Assembly: GCF_013394385.1 (NCBI RefSeq)
Contig: NZ_AP022834.1
Location: 62,001-126,000 of the forward strand
Direction: 5' to 3'
Length of the DNA stretch: 64,000 nucleotides
From: Kocuria sp. TGY1127_2
GTDB taxonomy: Bacteria; Actinomycetota; Actinomycetes; Actinomycetales; Micrococcaceae
Shown: positions 26,369 through 34,715 of the stretch, one piece after another
Layout: the number at the start of each line of letters is the position of its first letter
How positions within the stretch are numbered: position 1 is the stretch's first letter
Made by a program: the position numbers and the translations under genes
Notes under the pieces: model-generated
Databases searched by the model: none
Told to the model about the DNA's origin: nothing
The model's input: only the letters and a program-made list of their open reading frames with translations

Positions 26369-27816
26369 GGATCACGGCCATCCCCGAAAACCCCGGTGCG
26401 ACTTTCCCGGGAGTCGTCGAAGGGAACTCGGTGGCATCCTTGCGTGACATGTTGCGCCACGTCACTCCACAGTATGGACCCATTCTGAGAGCGAGTTCGT
26501 TTTTGGGGTCTGGAGAACCAGCAGGAGGTGGCTATGCCGGACACGCGGAGCTAATAGATATCGACGGCCTTTTGCAAGACGTGTACGGGCAGCCGTCCAT
26601 GGAACCGGGCGTCAACGATACCCTCTTCGGCGGAGGCAAGGGGTTTGCCATCGCGGACGTTACTTTGTCGACGCTTGGAGAATCGCTCGAACGTGTGGTC
26701 GCTGGACTGGTGGCGACGGCTCCGGAAATGCCGAGCCGCCGTATCGTTGGCTCCTGGGATGACCTGGAGGATATGGGACTTCCGGCCCTGGACCCTGAGG
26801 CGGTCTCGCTGTTCAGCGAGTGGCAGTACGCTACGGAAGGGTTTCTTTATGCCCCTTTCACTCGAGAAGTGCCTGTCCAGTGGGTCCGAGGCAGACGATT
26901 GGTCTCTCGCGAAGACATTTGGGTCCCAGCGCAGCTGGTCGACATGGTGCACATTTTCGACCCCGGTGAAGAGTTGGTGGGGTACCCGGTCTCGGGAGGG
27001 TTGTCGTGTCACGTCTCCTACAGGGACGCGATCTATCACGGCCTCACCGAGGTCATCGAACGGGACGCAGTCAACGTGTCGTGGTACACCTCGAATCCAC
27101 CTGATGTCGTAACTCTCGATGCAACGACTCGGGGCCTCTTGGGCGGATTTGCGGATCGCCTTGAACACGATCACTCGCATGCCTTCTTGCTACGACACCC
27201 GTCTGACGTGTGCAGTGCGAGCACATTCAGCTTCGTTGGGCTCCAGAACTGGTTGTCCAGACGGCGCTATTGCGCGGGTGGGGGATGCGACCTCAGCGCT
27301 TTCACTGGCGTCAGGAAGGCCGCAGCTGAATTCGGACAGACGCGTAGCACCCTGAGCCTAGCCAACGTGGCCCCAGGCTCCTCCGTCGGGCGCAGCGTGC
27401 GCACGATGTTCGACTGGGACGAAGACCGTCATCTCAGCGAGATGACGCTATTTTTCCAAGCGATCGGGTTCTACGGTTTGGAGCAAAACGCCCGTCATCT
27501 GGACCACTATTTCAAAGGCGAGGAAATAGCGGGTGAAGAACTCTTCGACATCGAGCAACGGCACAGAAGCAAGCTATCAACGGCGGAGCGGTTGGAGATC
27601 CTGACCGACGAACTCAGCCAATCGGGAATTGACCCGATCATTCTTGATTACTCGCATCCTGACTGGAAGAGCCTGAGCGTAGTTAAGGTTTTCGTTCCGG
27701 AATTGACGACGCCATTTCTCCAGTCGCGTCCGATGCTGGGGCACCCCAGGTTGTCCAACGTTCGCGCCGACCTCCGTCAGGAGGACGGCCAGGTCCTGCC
27801 CCTCCCGTATCCGTGA
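26365..27816 (+). CDS. YcaO cyclodehydratase (SagD-like)
   Basis: About 483 residues. YcaO ATP-binding features are present: GKGFAIADVTLSTLGESLER (residues 91-110) and LTEVIERDA (227-235), with GGLSCHVSYRDAIYHG between them. The protein ends in LPLPYP, a perfect C-terminal PxPxP (Pro479, 481, 483), the hallmark of azoline-forming YcaO enzymes. It would phosphorylate the amide backbone of the precursor and close Cys/Ser/Thr side chains into azolines together with the C protein. C and D are separate chains here. ATG 26365 overlaps the previous stop by ATGA and has AAAGGAA about 5 bases upstream. Confidence 0.92.
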   Translation: MRITAIPENPGATFPGVVEGNSVASLRDMLRHVTPQYGPILRASSFLGSGEPAGGGYAGHAELIDIDGLLQDVYGQPSMEPGVNDTLFGGGKGFAIADVTLSTLGESLERVVAGLVATAPEMPSRRIVGSWDDLEDMGLPALDPEAVSLFSEWQYATEGFLYAPFTREVPVQWVRGRRLVSREDIWVPAQLVDMVHIFDPGEELVGYPVSGGLSCHVSYRDAIYHGLTEVIERDAVNVSWYTSNPPDVVTLDATTRGLLGGFADRLEHDHSHAFLLRHPSDVCSASTFSFVGLQNWLSRRRYCAGGGCDLSAFTGVRKAAAEFGQTRSTLSLANVAPGSSVGRSVRTMFDWDEDRHLSEMTLFFQAIGFYGLEQNARHLDHYFKGEEIAGEELFDIEQRHRSKLSTAERLEILTDELSQSGIDPIILDYSHPDWKSLSVVKVFVPELTTPFLQSRPMLGHPRLSNVRADLRQEDGQVLPLPYP

Positions 27817-27830
27817 TGGAAGAAACGACC

Positions 27831-28748
27831 ATGAATAACGTCATCGAACTCTCCGGCGTCACCAAAACGTATCAAGGGCGCGAGGTTCTGCACGGTGTGG
27901 ATTTGTCGGTGACCGCAGGGAGCACGTACTTTCTGGTAGGCCCGAACGGCTGCGGAAAGACCACGACCGTCGAGTCCCTCGTGGGGCTTAGGACACCGAC
28001 CAGAGGAAAGATCACAGTGCTCGGCAAAGCCCCGGGCGACCCGTCCCTTCGTCCGCGCATCCGAGTGTGTCTTCAAGGTGGCGCAATTCACCCGCAGGTC
28101 ACTGTGCGTGAGCACTTCGACTACCTTGCTGCCCTCTATGGTCAGGGAACTGACTCGGTTGAGACCATTGCCGAGCAATTCGTCATTCAGGATCTCCTGA
28201 AACGGCGATACGGGAGGCTCAGTGGCGGTCAGCAGAAACGCGTTTTGGTAGCCGGGTGTCTGTTCGGGGATGCGGACCTGATCGTGCTTGACGAGCCAAC
28301 GAGCGGTGTCGACCTGGAAAGTCGTCTTTCCCTGTGGGAGTCGTTGTCGAGGGCTATGCAGGGAACCTCGACGACGCTTCTTGCAACCACTCACGACTTG
28401 TCCGAAGCCGAGGATTACGCGGACAACGTCATCATCATGAGGGACGGCAGGATCGTGGCGGATGGTTCGGTCACCAACCTTATTCATTCCGCTGGGTTGG
28501 TGGGTGTGGTCTCGATGCCGGCCTCCGTTCTGGGCCTACTGCCCGACGAGGGCGCCTCGGCCCGCTCAATATTGAGTCGTGATCGAGGGACTGCCCTGGT
28601 GGGGTACACCGACGTCGACGTCTTGCGGCGCGAGATCCAGGCCTTGGATGCCGCGCATGGGGCCGAGGTGCGTGAGCGGTCGCCGCGCCTTTCCGACGTG
28701 TACTTGCATACTTATCGATGCCCGAATGGACTAGAGGAGAAACAATGA
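27831..28748 (+). CDS. ABC transporter ATPase for the TOMM product (SagG-like)
   Basis: About 305 residues. One ABC domain has Walker A GPNGCGKTT near residue 40, signature RLSGGQQKRVLVAG, Walker B DLIVLDEPTSGVD and a switch histidine in TTHDLSEAEDYADN. It belongs to the DrrA/CcmA-like export ATPases. ATG 27831 has GGAAGAA 6 bases upstream; GTG 27813 or ATG 27816, overlapping the YcaO stop, are alternatives. With the next gene it forms the exporter and probably also gives self-resistance. Confidence 0.88.
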   Translation: MNNVIELSGVTKTYQGREVLHGVDLSVTAGSTYFLVGPNGCGKTTTVESLVGLRTPTRGKITVLGKAPGDPSLRPRIRVCLQGGAIHPQVTVREHFDYLAALYGQGTDSVETIAEQFVIQDLLKRRYGRLSGGQQKRVLVAGCLFGDADLIVLDEPTSGVDLESRLSLWESLSRAMQGTSTTLLATTHDLSEAEDYADNVIIMRDGRIVADGSVTNLIHSAGLVGVVSMPASVLGLLPDEGASARSILSRDRGTALVGYTDVDVLRREIQALDAAHGAEVRERSPRLSDVYLHTYRCPNGLEEKQ

Positions 28749-29497
28749 AGCCGTTTCTTTTGCAATTTCGGAATCAATCTCTCGGTTTCGTGAGAGAACC
28801 GGTGGCTTCGGTATTCAATCTCGTGGTCCCGTTCGTCATCGTCATGGTGCAGGCACTCGCTTTCGGGGATGAAATCATCGGGGACGAGCTTCCCGGATAC
28901 CGAGTCGTGGACACCTTGGGCGTGAACGCGGGGGTTATATTCACGATGATTGTCGGGCTCTTCGGTATGGGTGTCGGGCTGGCCTCGATGATCGAATCTC
29001 GTGTGCTTGCCGGCTCCAGTCTTCGCCCCGGTGGTCCGGGGCTGATGATGGGTGCCTACGCCGCAGTTTTGTTGCTTATGGTCCTTTTGGGTTGGACGGT
29101 CTCATATCTTGCGCTGAAGTTGGGTTGGCAGGTCAAGCTCCCGGTGGCTCCATTGGCGGCGTTGGGAGTGGCTGCGCTCGGCGTCGCCCTGTTTCTTGCC
29201 CTTGGCGTGTGCATCGCCGCATTGGCCGGTACCCCGCGCGGATCCCAGGCGATCTGCTCGGTGATTTTCTTCCCGTTCTTGTTCCTCTCCGGGGTCCTCT
29301 TCCCAACCACCTCATTCCCCCAAATACTGCGGGAAATCGCCGCGTGGCTTCCTGGTTATCGCCTCACGGAAGCACTGGCTCCGTTCTGGATCGAGGGGCA
29401 GGATATCGATTCCGGCAGCGTGCTCTACCTTGCCGTCGTATTGGTACTGGCGGTGATTCTGGCCCGCGTGCTGATGCGGCGTCGAGAGGACGTATAG
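28745..29497 (+). CDS. ABC-2 type transporter permease (SagH-like)
   Basis: About 250 residues with six predicted membrane helices in the ABC-2/DrrB pattern. The second half carries the typical VIFFPFLFLSGVLFPTTSFP and LPGYRLTEALAPF of export permeases. ATG 28745 has GAGGAG 6 bases upstream and overlaps the ATPase stop by ATGA. Sag operons have two permeases; here there is one, which may act as a homodimer. The gene ends one base before the right-hand YcaQ-derived repeat, so the cluster boundary is sharp. Confidence 0.88.
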   Translation: MKPFLLQFRNQSLGFVREPVASVFNLVVPFVIVMVQALAFGDEIIGDELPGYRVVDTLGVNAGVIFTMIVGLFGMGVGLASMIESRVLAGSSLRPGGPGLMMGAYAAVLLLMVLLGWTVSYLALKLGWQVKLPVAPLAALGVAALGVALFLALGVCIAALAGTPRGSQAICSVIFFPFLFLSGVLFPTTSFPQILREIAAWLPGYRLTEALAPFWIEGQDIDSGSVLYLAVVLVLAVILARVLMRRREDV

Positions 29498-29498
29498 G

Positions 29499-29580
29499 TC
29501 GAATACGACGCCGAGGTGTCCACCTCCGCCATCCGTTCGGCGGCGAAAACCCAACTCGAGAAGTGGACGATGCCTGTTCG
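29499..29580 (+). repeat. 82-bp direct repeat, right copy (YcaQ-like gene end)
   Basis: This is the right-hand counterpart of 21248-21329, starting one base after the permease stop. In the same frame it encodes a variant of the YcaQ C-terminus (SAIRSAAKTQL and WTMPVR), then ends LDPR-stop at 29594-29596. No other YcaQ coding sequence is attached to it. Confidence 0.8.
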
Positions 29581-29603
29581 GCTTGACCCGAGGTGACTCA
29601 TCC

Positions 29604-29890
29604 TATTTTCCGTTCTCCCGCTTGCTCAGAACGGCAAATACGGAGTTCATGAGCGCGGAATATGCCACGAGCGCGAAGTACTGAGCACGCGGAAACCAAA
29701 GCCCGCCAGAGCATGTCGTCTATCCAGAAATGCAACGCCAGCATGATGAGACCGAGGGAAATCATGACTTCAATGAGTCCGAAAGGCGTTTCAGGGCCGT
29801 ATGGCGGAGAAGATCCTCAAAGGACCCGCCGTTGACAATGAAGAGTAGGGACAAGACGCAGCACGTGAGTATCTGAGTGGCAATGGATGA
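29604..29890 (-). pseudogene. possible relic of a membrane protein gene
   Basis: On the minus strand, three different frames in order carry hydrophobic, membrane-like pieces: IATQILTCCVLSLLFIVNGG, then GLIMLALHFWIDDMLWRALV, then QYFALVAYSALMNSVFAVLS ending ENGK-stop near 29604. Two frameshifts would join them into one small membrane protein. This is a suggestion from hydrophobicity and frame order only. Nothing else is seen between the TOMM cluster and the efflux pump gene (29597-29921). Confidence 0.3.
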
Positions 29891-29921
29891 AACGCTGACG
29901 CTTGTGTCGCCCGAAGTGCTC

Positions 29922-31445
29922 CTAGGACTTCGCGTCGCGGAGAGTCCGCAGGGCGATGATCGCCGCAGCGATCATCAGCACGACGCCGATGCCCGAGGTC
30001 AGCGCCACACCTGAGTCGAAAGCAGAGCGAGCGGACCTCAACAGTGCGTCCCCTGCGGGGCCCCCGATCTGGGAGGCGACTTCGGTCGCACCCCCGAGGG
30101 TTTCCCTCGCGGTGCTCCTAGCGGATTCGGGAACCTCTGAGGGCACCGTGACGTTGGTTCGGTAGGCGGCATTGAGTATCGACCCCAATACCGCGGTGCC
30201 GAGGACGGCGCCGGTTTCGTAGGCAGTTTCCGAGATCGCGGAGGCCGCACCGGCTTTGTGCGCCGGGACCGCGGCCAGAATGAGGTCGTTCGAAATGGTT
30301 TCCGCGGCCCCGATTCCGGCGCCAAGGACCACAAAGGCCAGGATCAGACCCAAATCCGATCCCGCCGGACCCGCGACGGTCATGATTCCGAACCCCACGG
30401 CATTCAGGGTCAGCCCGCCGGCGACCACGTGCGACGGCTTGAAACGACGAACTATCGGTACCACGGCCAGTCCCGCGACGATCGTGGCCGCGAGGCCCGG
30501 GATCAAGACGACGCCGGCCTGCATCGGTGTCATTCCGCTGATGAGCTGTAGATGCTGGGAGACGAAATACAAGAATCCGACGAGGGAAAACACGCTCAGC
30601 AGGTTTGCACTGACCGCACCTGAGAAAACGGAGTTGGTGAAGAGGCGGACGTCCAACATGGGGTCGTGCCGACCCAGTTGGCGGCGGACGAACCAAATGC
30701 CCGAACCCACCGCCACGACGAGGCACAGCAAGGCGTCGATCCCGAAGCCGTCGCTCGCGAACGCCTTGATGCCGTAAACCAGGGGCGTCATGGTCGCCAT
30801 GACCAGGAAAATGCTCGGAATATCGATGCGGCCTGGGTTCGGGTCCTTGGACTCGGGAACCAGAAGCGGACCGAAGACGAGGAGCGGTACAAGCATCGGT
30901 ACGGCCAAGAGGAAGATTGAACCCCAGTAGAAATGTTCCAAGAGGAAACCACCCAGAATGGGGCCGAGGGCAGCGCCGCCGGAGAATCCTGCCGCCCAAA
31001 TGGCGATGGCTTTCCGGCGTTCATTCGGTTCCACGAAGATATTGCGGATCAGCGACAGGGTGGCCGGCATAAGCACCGAGCCGAAGAGCCCCATGGCGGC
31101 CCGTGCTGCGATCAACCAGCCCGGGCTCGGGGCGAAGGCCGCGGCGACCGAGATGATAGTGAACCCGGTGCTGCCTATCAGCAAGAGACGACGCCTACCT
31201 ATGCGGTCGCCCAAACTCCCCATCGGAACCAGAAGACCCGCCAGAACCAGAGAATATACGTCGACGATCCACAACAACTGCGTTCCAGTTGGGTTCAGGG
31301 CTGCCGAAATGGGCGGTAATGCGAATGCCAAGACTGTGTTGTCCACCGCAACCAGAAGAACCGGCAGCATCAGGACGACGAGCGCGATCCAACGGCGGTC
31401 GTGCAGCGGCGGAGGCCCGGCACGGCGCTTTGAGGCGGTGGACAT
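29922..31445 (-). CDS. DHA2 family MFS multidrug efflux transporter
   Basis: About 507 residues with 14 predicted helices. LLVAVDNTVLAFALPPISAAL in helix 1 and the loop GSLGDRIGRRRLLLIGS are typical of SmvA/QacA-like DHA2 proton antiporters, which export cationic biocides and dyes. The ATG at 31445 has AAGGGAAAA upstream; the open frame continues further but only as the antisense of the TetR gene. The divergent TetR and the palindrome between them indicate repressor-controlled efflux. Confidence 0.9.
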   Translation of the reverse strand: MSTASKRRAGPPPLHDRRWIALVVLMLPVLLVAVDNTVLAFALPPISAALNPTGTQLLWIVDVYSLVLAGLLVPMGSLGDRIGRRRLLLIGSTGFTIISVAAAFAPSPGWLIAARAAMGLFGSVLMPATLSLIRNIFVEPNERRKAIAIWAAGFSGGAALGPILGGFLLEHFYWGSIFLLAVPMLVPLLVFGPLLVPESKDPNPGRIDIPSIFLVMATMTPLVYGIKAFASDGFGIDALLCLVVAVGSGIWFVRRQLGRHDPMLDVRLFTNSVFSGAVSANLLSVFSLVGFLYFVSQHLQLISGMTPMQAGVVLIPGLAATIVAGLAVVPIVRRFKPSHVVAGGLTLNAVGFGIMTVAGPAGSDLGLILAFVVLGAGIGAAETISNDLILAAVPAHKAGAASAISETAYETGAVLGTAVLGSILNAAYRTNVTVPSEVPESARSTARETLGGATEVASQIGGPAGDALLRSARSAFDSGVALTSGIGVVLMIAAAIIALRTLRDAKS

Positions 31446-31487
31446 GACTTTTCCCTTCACGGCACGGCAGTAGATGACGATTACTGT

Positions 31488-31501
31488 ACCGTCTGGACGG
31501 T
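31488..31501. promoter_or_regulatory. TetR operator-like palindrome
   Basis: ACCGTC-TG-GACGGT is a perfect 14-bp palindrome in the 72-bp gap between the efflux gene and the divergent TetR gene, well placed to repress both. Confidence 0.55.
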
Positions 31502-31517
31502 TTAGTGCCAAGACAGT

Positions 31518-32126
31518 ATGGTCGACATCATGAGTGCCAAAAGTCGTGTCCTGGATGCCTATGAATCGATCCTGATTTCCGAGGGGGAGCGCGCGGCGAC
31601 GATGGACGCAGTTGCCGCTCGTGCCGAGGTTTCCAAAGGGGGACTGCTTTATCACTTCAAGGACAAGAATTCCCTCGCCGACGGGTTGATCGAGCGGCTC
31701 CTGGAATATGCCGCGGACGACAACGCGGCAATGCGGGCGTCCCCGGAGGGCCCCTCCAGATATTACGTGCGTTCCTCGGCCTTTTATCTCGGCAACGAAT
31801 CGAGCCATGGTGCACCCATTGATCGCACGTTTGTCGCGGTTTTGAGTTTGGGGCAAGAGGCCCAGCCCAAGGCGCGTGAAGCGATGAGTCGCATCCACTC
31901 GGACTGGTACAACATCATTCTGGAAGAGGTGGGGGAGCCTGTGATTGCCTCCGCGATACTTCTGATCGGCGATGGCCTGTACTACAACGCTGCGCTCGCC
32001 GGCGGATCGGTCGATGGCGTGCTGGCCCCCGCCCCGGAAACCGCCCTCGGGGTTTCGTTGGTCAGTTCGCGAGGCCTCGAAGATCTTCTGGAGGTAGTGG
32101 ACAGGCTCAAGGGCAACGCCAGCTGA
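31518..32126 (+). CDS. TetR family transcriptional regulator
   Basis: About 202 residues. The N-terminal helix-turn-helix reads TMDAVAARAEVSKGGLLYHFKDK, followed by an all-helical ligand domain. It is divergent from the DHA2 efflux gene and should repress it until a toxic ligand binds, as QacR-like proteins do. The start is uncertain between ATG 31518 and ATG 31530, because neither has a strong binding site. Confidence 0.85.
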   Translation: MVDIMSAKSRVLDAYESILISEGERAATMDAVAARAEVSKGGLLYHFKDKNSLADGLIERLLEYAADDNAAMRASPEGPSRYYVRSSAFYLGNESSHGAPIDRTFVAVLSLGQEAQPKAREAMSRIHSDWYNIILEEVGEPVIASAILLIGDGLYYNAALAGGSVDGVLAPAPETALGVSLVSSRGLEDLLEVVDRLKGNAS

Positions 32127-32142
32127 GCAAGGTGCCCTGGTC

Positions 32143-32817
32143 TTAGGCGGCACCGAGTTTTTCGGTGAGCGAGTCGATCATTCGGCCCATGATCTCCGTC
32201 CCGTGGCCGTCCAGTCCCGGGCCCAATTGCCCAAAAACTTCCATACTGATGCATCCCACGATGCTTCCCCACGCTTCTATTCCGAATGCGGCGTGAGTTG
32301 CAGACGCATCGATTCCCAGTCCGGCGAGCTCGAAATCGAGACGCTCCGCGAATTTCCTGCTGGGCTCGGGATAGCGGAGTTCGGCTGCTGAAAAGATACT
32401 GAGGAACATCCCGATCACTCGCGTGCCCGGACCTGTTGTCCTCTCGGCCGGTGCCGCGTACCCGGGAACGGGGGAGCCATAGATCAGAGCCCATTGTTCA
32501 CGGTGTTCCACTGCCCATTCACGCATCCCGAGAGCCAGAGCCCGAAACTGTTGTGCGGGCGCTTCCGATGCTTCGATCTTCCCCTCCACGTGGTCGGCCA
32601 GGGAAGAATAGGAGTCGATCACGAGCAGTGTGAGCAGTTCGTCCCGGCTGGCTACATATCTGTACACCGCGGACGAGACGACGCCGATTGTCCGCGCCAC
32701 TTCGCGCAAAGAGAGGTTTGCTGCTCCTCGGGAAACGAGCTGTTCTCGACCTGCCGCGATGATGGCCGACTCCATCTGGGCTCTGGACTCTGCCCTGGAT
32801 TGATGTGGGGTGTTCAT
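32143..32817 (-). CDS. TetR family transcriptional regulator
   Basis: About 224 residues. The helix-turn-helix is LSLREVARTIGVVSSAVYRYVASRD; the C-terminal half fits the TetR_C group with EHREQWALIYGSPVPGY. It is convergent with the preceding TetR gene and divergent from the NAD(P)-binding protein gene at 32931. Two related inverted repeats in the gap are its probable operators. Confidence 0.85.
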   Translation of the reverse strand: MNTPHQSRAESRAQMESAIIAAGREQLVSRGAANLSLREVARTIGVVSSAVYRYVASRDELLTLLVIDSYSSLADHVEGKIEASEAPAQQFRALALGMREWAVEHREQWALIYGSPVPGYAAPAERTTGPGTRVIGMFLSIFSAAELRYPEPSRKFAERLDFELAGLGIDASATHAAFGIEAWGSIVGCISMEVFGQLGPGLDGHGTEIMGRMIDSLTEKLGAA

Positions 32818-32843
32818 GGTTTCAGTGTGCCATTTTCAATAAC

Positions 32844-32915
32844 CGAGAGCACCGCTCTTGTTTAGTGTCGGCCTTGAGAATAGTCTGGTGTCATCAAACA
32901 GAGAGCAGTGCTCTC
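32844..32915. promoter_or_regulatory. two related palindromes, TetR operators
   Basis: GAGAGCA-G-TGCTCTC at 32901-32915 is a perfect palindrome. CGAGAGC-ACC-GCTCTTG at 32844-32860 is a near copy with one mismatch and a wider centre. Both lie between the divergent TetR and epimerase-like genes and fit autoregulation plus control of the target gene. Confidence 0.6.
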
Positions 32916-32930
32916 GGAAGGGTGGTCATC

Positions 32931-33848
32931 ATGAAATTTCTCGTCACCGGCGCGGGGCAAATCGGTTCGCAACTGGTCTCGGATCTGGTTGCGGGCGGTC
33001 ACGACGTCGTTGTATTGAGGCGTCGGGATTCGCCGGTGGAGGGAGCTGACGTCCTCAGCGGGGACGTATTGGACGGCCGATTGCTCCGGAAGGCGATGGC
33101 CGGAGTCGCGGCAGTCTTCCACTGCGTCCACACGGCCTACGACGCGAAAAAGTGGAAGGAATTCCTGCCGAGTCGCGAACGGGCGGTCATGGACGCTGCG
33201 GCAGATGCGGGCATTCCCGTGGTTTTCCCCGAATCGGTCTACGGCTTCGGAGACCAGTCGGTCGATCTGCCGGAAGGGGCCAAGCTGAGTCCGCGCAGTC
33301 CGTTGGGCGAGGTCAGGGCATTATTGTTGACCGCCCGAGAACAGCATCGGGCCCGTACCGTCAGTGTTGTGGCGTCGGATCTCTGGGGGCCGACCGCCTT
33401 GCCTGCGACGTCGGTGGCCCATCTGGCCGTGCTTGTCCCGCGTCCTCAGGGCAAGCGGGGTTATGCGTTGGGGAATCCGAGCCTCCCGCACACGCTGACG
33501 TACATCCCGGACCTCACCTCCGCGATGATTTATTCGGCGATGCACGCAGGGGCACTCGCTCCCGCCGGCGACCGAATTCTTCACACTCCTTCACCGGAAA
33601 CGGGATCTTTGGAGGATCTCAACGAGCTGGTTTCCCTGCGTTCCGGCGTGCGGTACAAAAGGCTCCTTCCCGTACCGAACGTGTTGCTGAGGACTGCAGG
33701 GTTGGTCAGTCCAATGATGGCGGAATTGAAGAATCAGGCATATCTCTGGAACCGCCCCGCGATTCTCCGGTCGGGGGTTCTCGCCGAAGAACACGGTCTC
33801 AAGGCCACTACCTTTGAGGCGGGCCTCGAGGCGACCAGAACCCGATAG
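32931..33848 (+). CDS. NAD(P)-dependent epimerase/dehydratase-like (SDR) protein
   Basis: About 305 residues of the extended/atypical SDR fold. The nucleotide motif is LVTGAGQIGSQL at the N-terminus, followed by VFHCVHTAYD and an active-site-like FPESVYGFGD. The exact substrate is unknown. ATG 32931 follows a purine-rich GGAAGGGTGG. It is probably controlled by the divergent TetR protein through the two palindromes upstream, so a xenobiotic or metabolic stress role is likely. Confidence 0.82.
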   Translation: MKFLVTGAGQIGSQLVSDLVAGGHDVVVLRRRDSPVEGADVLSGDVLDGRLLRKAMAGVAAVFHCVHTAYDAKKWKEFLPSRERAVMDAAADAGIPVVFPESVYGFGDQSVDLPEGAKLSPRSPLGEVRALLLTAREQHRARTVSVVASDLWGPTALPATSVAHLAVLVPRPQGKRGYALGNPSLPHTLTYIPDLTSAMIYSAMHAGALAPAGDRILHTPSPETGSLEDLNELVSLRSGVRYKRLLPVPNVLLRTAGLVSPMMAELKNQAYLWNRPAILRSGVLAEEHGLKATTFEAGLEATRTR

Positions 33849-33898
33849 CGAGACTCTCGCATCCGGGTATCGGCCCTCGGGGTGGCGTTCGTTTGCAT

Positions 33899-34561
33899 TC
33901 AGGACGGTCGTGTGGCGGAGAAGGCTCCGCCGTCCAACATGGTTTCGAGCATATGCACCCGAGCCCTTTCGATGCCCGCGGTCACGACGTCCCTTATCTC
34001 TGACTCGTCGCCGCTGCGTATGGCGTCGATGAGCCGCCCGTGGTTGACCGCGGTATACGGCTTGCCGAGTTCCTTGCGCAGGTTCAGGAATCGCTCGATT
34101 TCCTCATTGAGGGCGGTGACGGTTCGCAAGAGGACGGGTACGCGGGCCAACTCTGCGATGCGGACATGAAAGATCCGGTTTGCTTCGTTCCTGGCCGTGC
34201 TGTCGGAACCGGCACTCACCGTTGCTTCGCTCAACGTCTCGAGATCATCGAGTTCCTCGGTGGTTGCGCGGCGGGACGCCAGGATTGCAGCCTCTGGTTC
34301 GAGCAGTGCCCGTAAACGGTACGTATCCTGTGCCTCTGTGAAATCCACGCTCTTGACGAAAGTACCTCGGCGGGGAATGACCACTACCAAGGCTTCACGC
34401 TCAAGGAGATTGATGGCCTGGCGGATTGGCGTCTTGCTCATGTCGTATTTCTCGGCGAGCCATGCGTCCACGATGACCGCGCCCGGACGCAAGTTGCACT
34501 GGATAATGTCTCGCTTGATCGCCTCATAGGCCCGATCCGCCATCGACATCTGACGCTCCAT
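33899..34561 (-). CDS. GntR family regulator (FadR subfamily, FCD domain)
   Basis: About 220 residues. The winged helix contains LAEKYDMSKTPIRQAINLLE; the C-terminal FCD domain has ARNEANRIFHVRIAELA with the usual metal-binding histidine region. The ATG at 34561 has GGAGG about 6 bases upstream. It is divergent from the AbgT-type transporter and opine-dehydrogenase-like genes and probably senses their substrate. Confidence 0.87.
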   Translation of the reverse strand: MERQMSMADRAYEAIKRDIIQCNLRPGAVIVDAWLAEKYDMSKTPIRQAINLLEREALVVVIPRRGTFVKSVDFTEAQDTYRLRALLEPEAAILASRRATTEELDDLETLSEATVSAGSDSTARNEANRIFHVRIAELARVPVLLRTVTALNEEIERFLNLRKELGKPYTAVNHGRLIDAIRSGDESEIRDVVTAGIERARVHMLETMLDGGAFSATRPS

Positions 34562-34715
34562 GCCGGCCTCCGTTCCGCCTTTGTTGACTATTGACTTCCT
34601 TAAGGCCCTAGTCTAGCGTCTATCAGAAATATCACGGGAATGTCACCGTGATCTCAGGTGGTTCACCTCCACCCGCGGCCGATTCATTCGGCAGTGCAGG
34701 CCCCAAGGCAAGGCG

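Noticed and set aside
21659-29497. Thiopeptide or lanthipeptide cluster
   Set aside because: No Ser/Thr dehydratase (LanB-type) or pyridine-forming enzyme is present; only cyclodehydratase, oxidase, protease and exporter, which fits a linear azole peptide.
31446-32153. Extension of the DHA2 efflux gene upstream on the minus strand
   Set aside because: It is the exact antisense of the TetR gene; the efflux protein's conserved N-terminus starts at 31445 with a good binding site.
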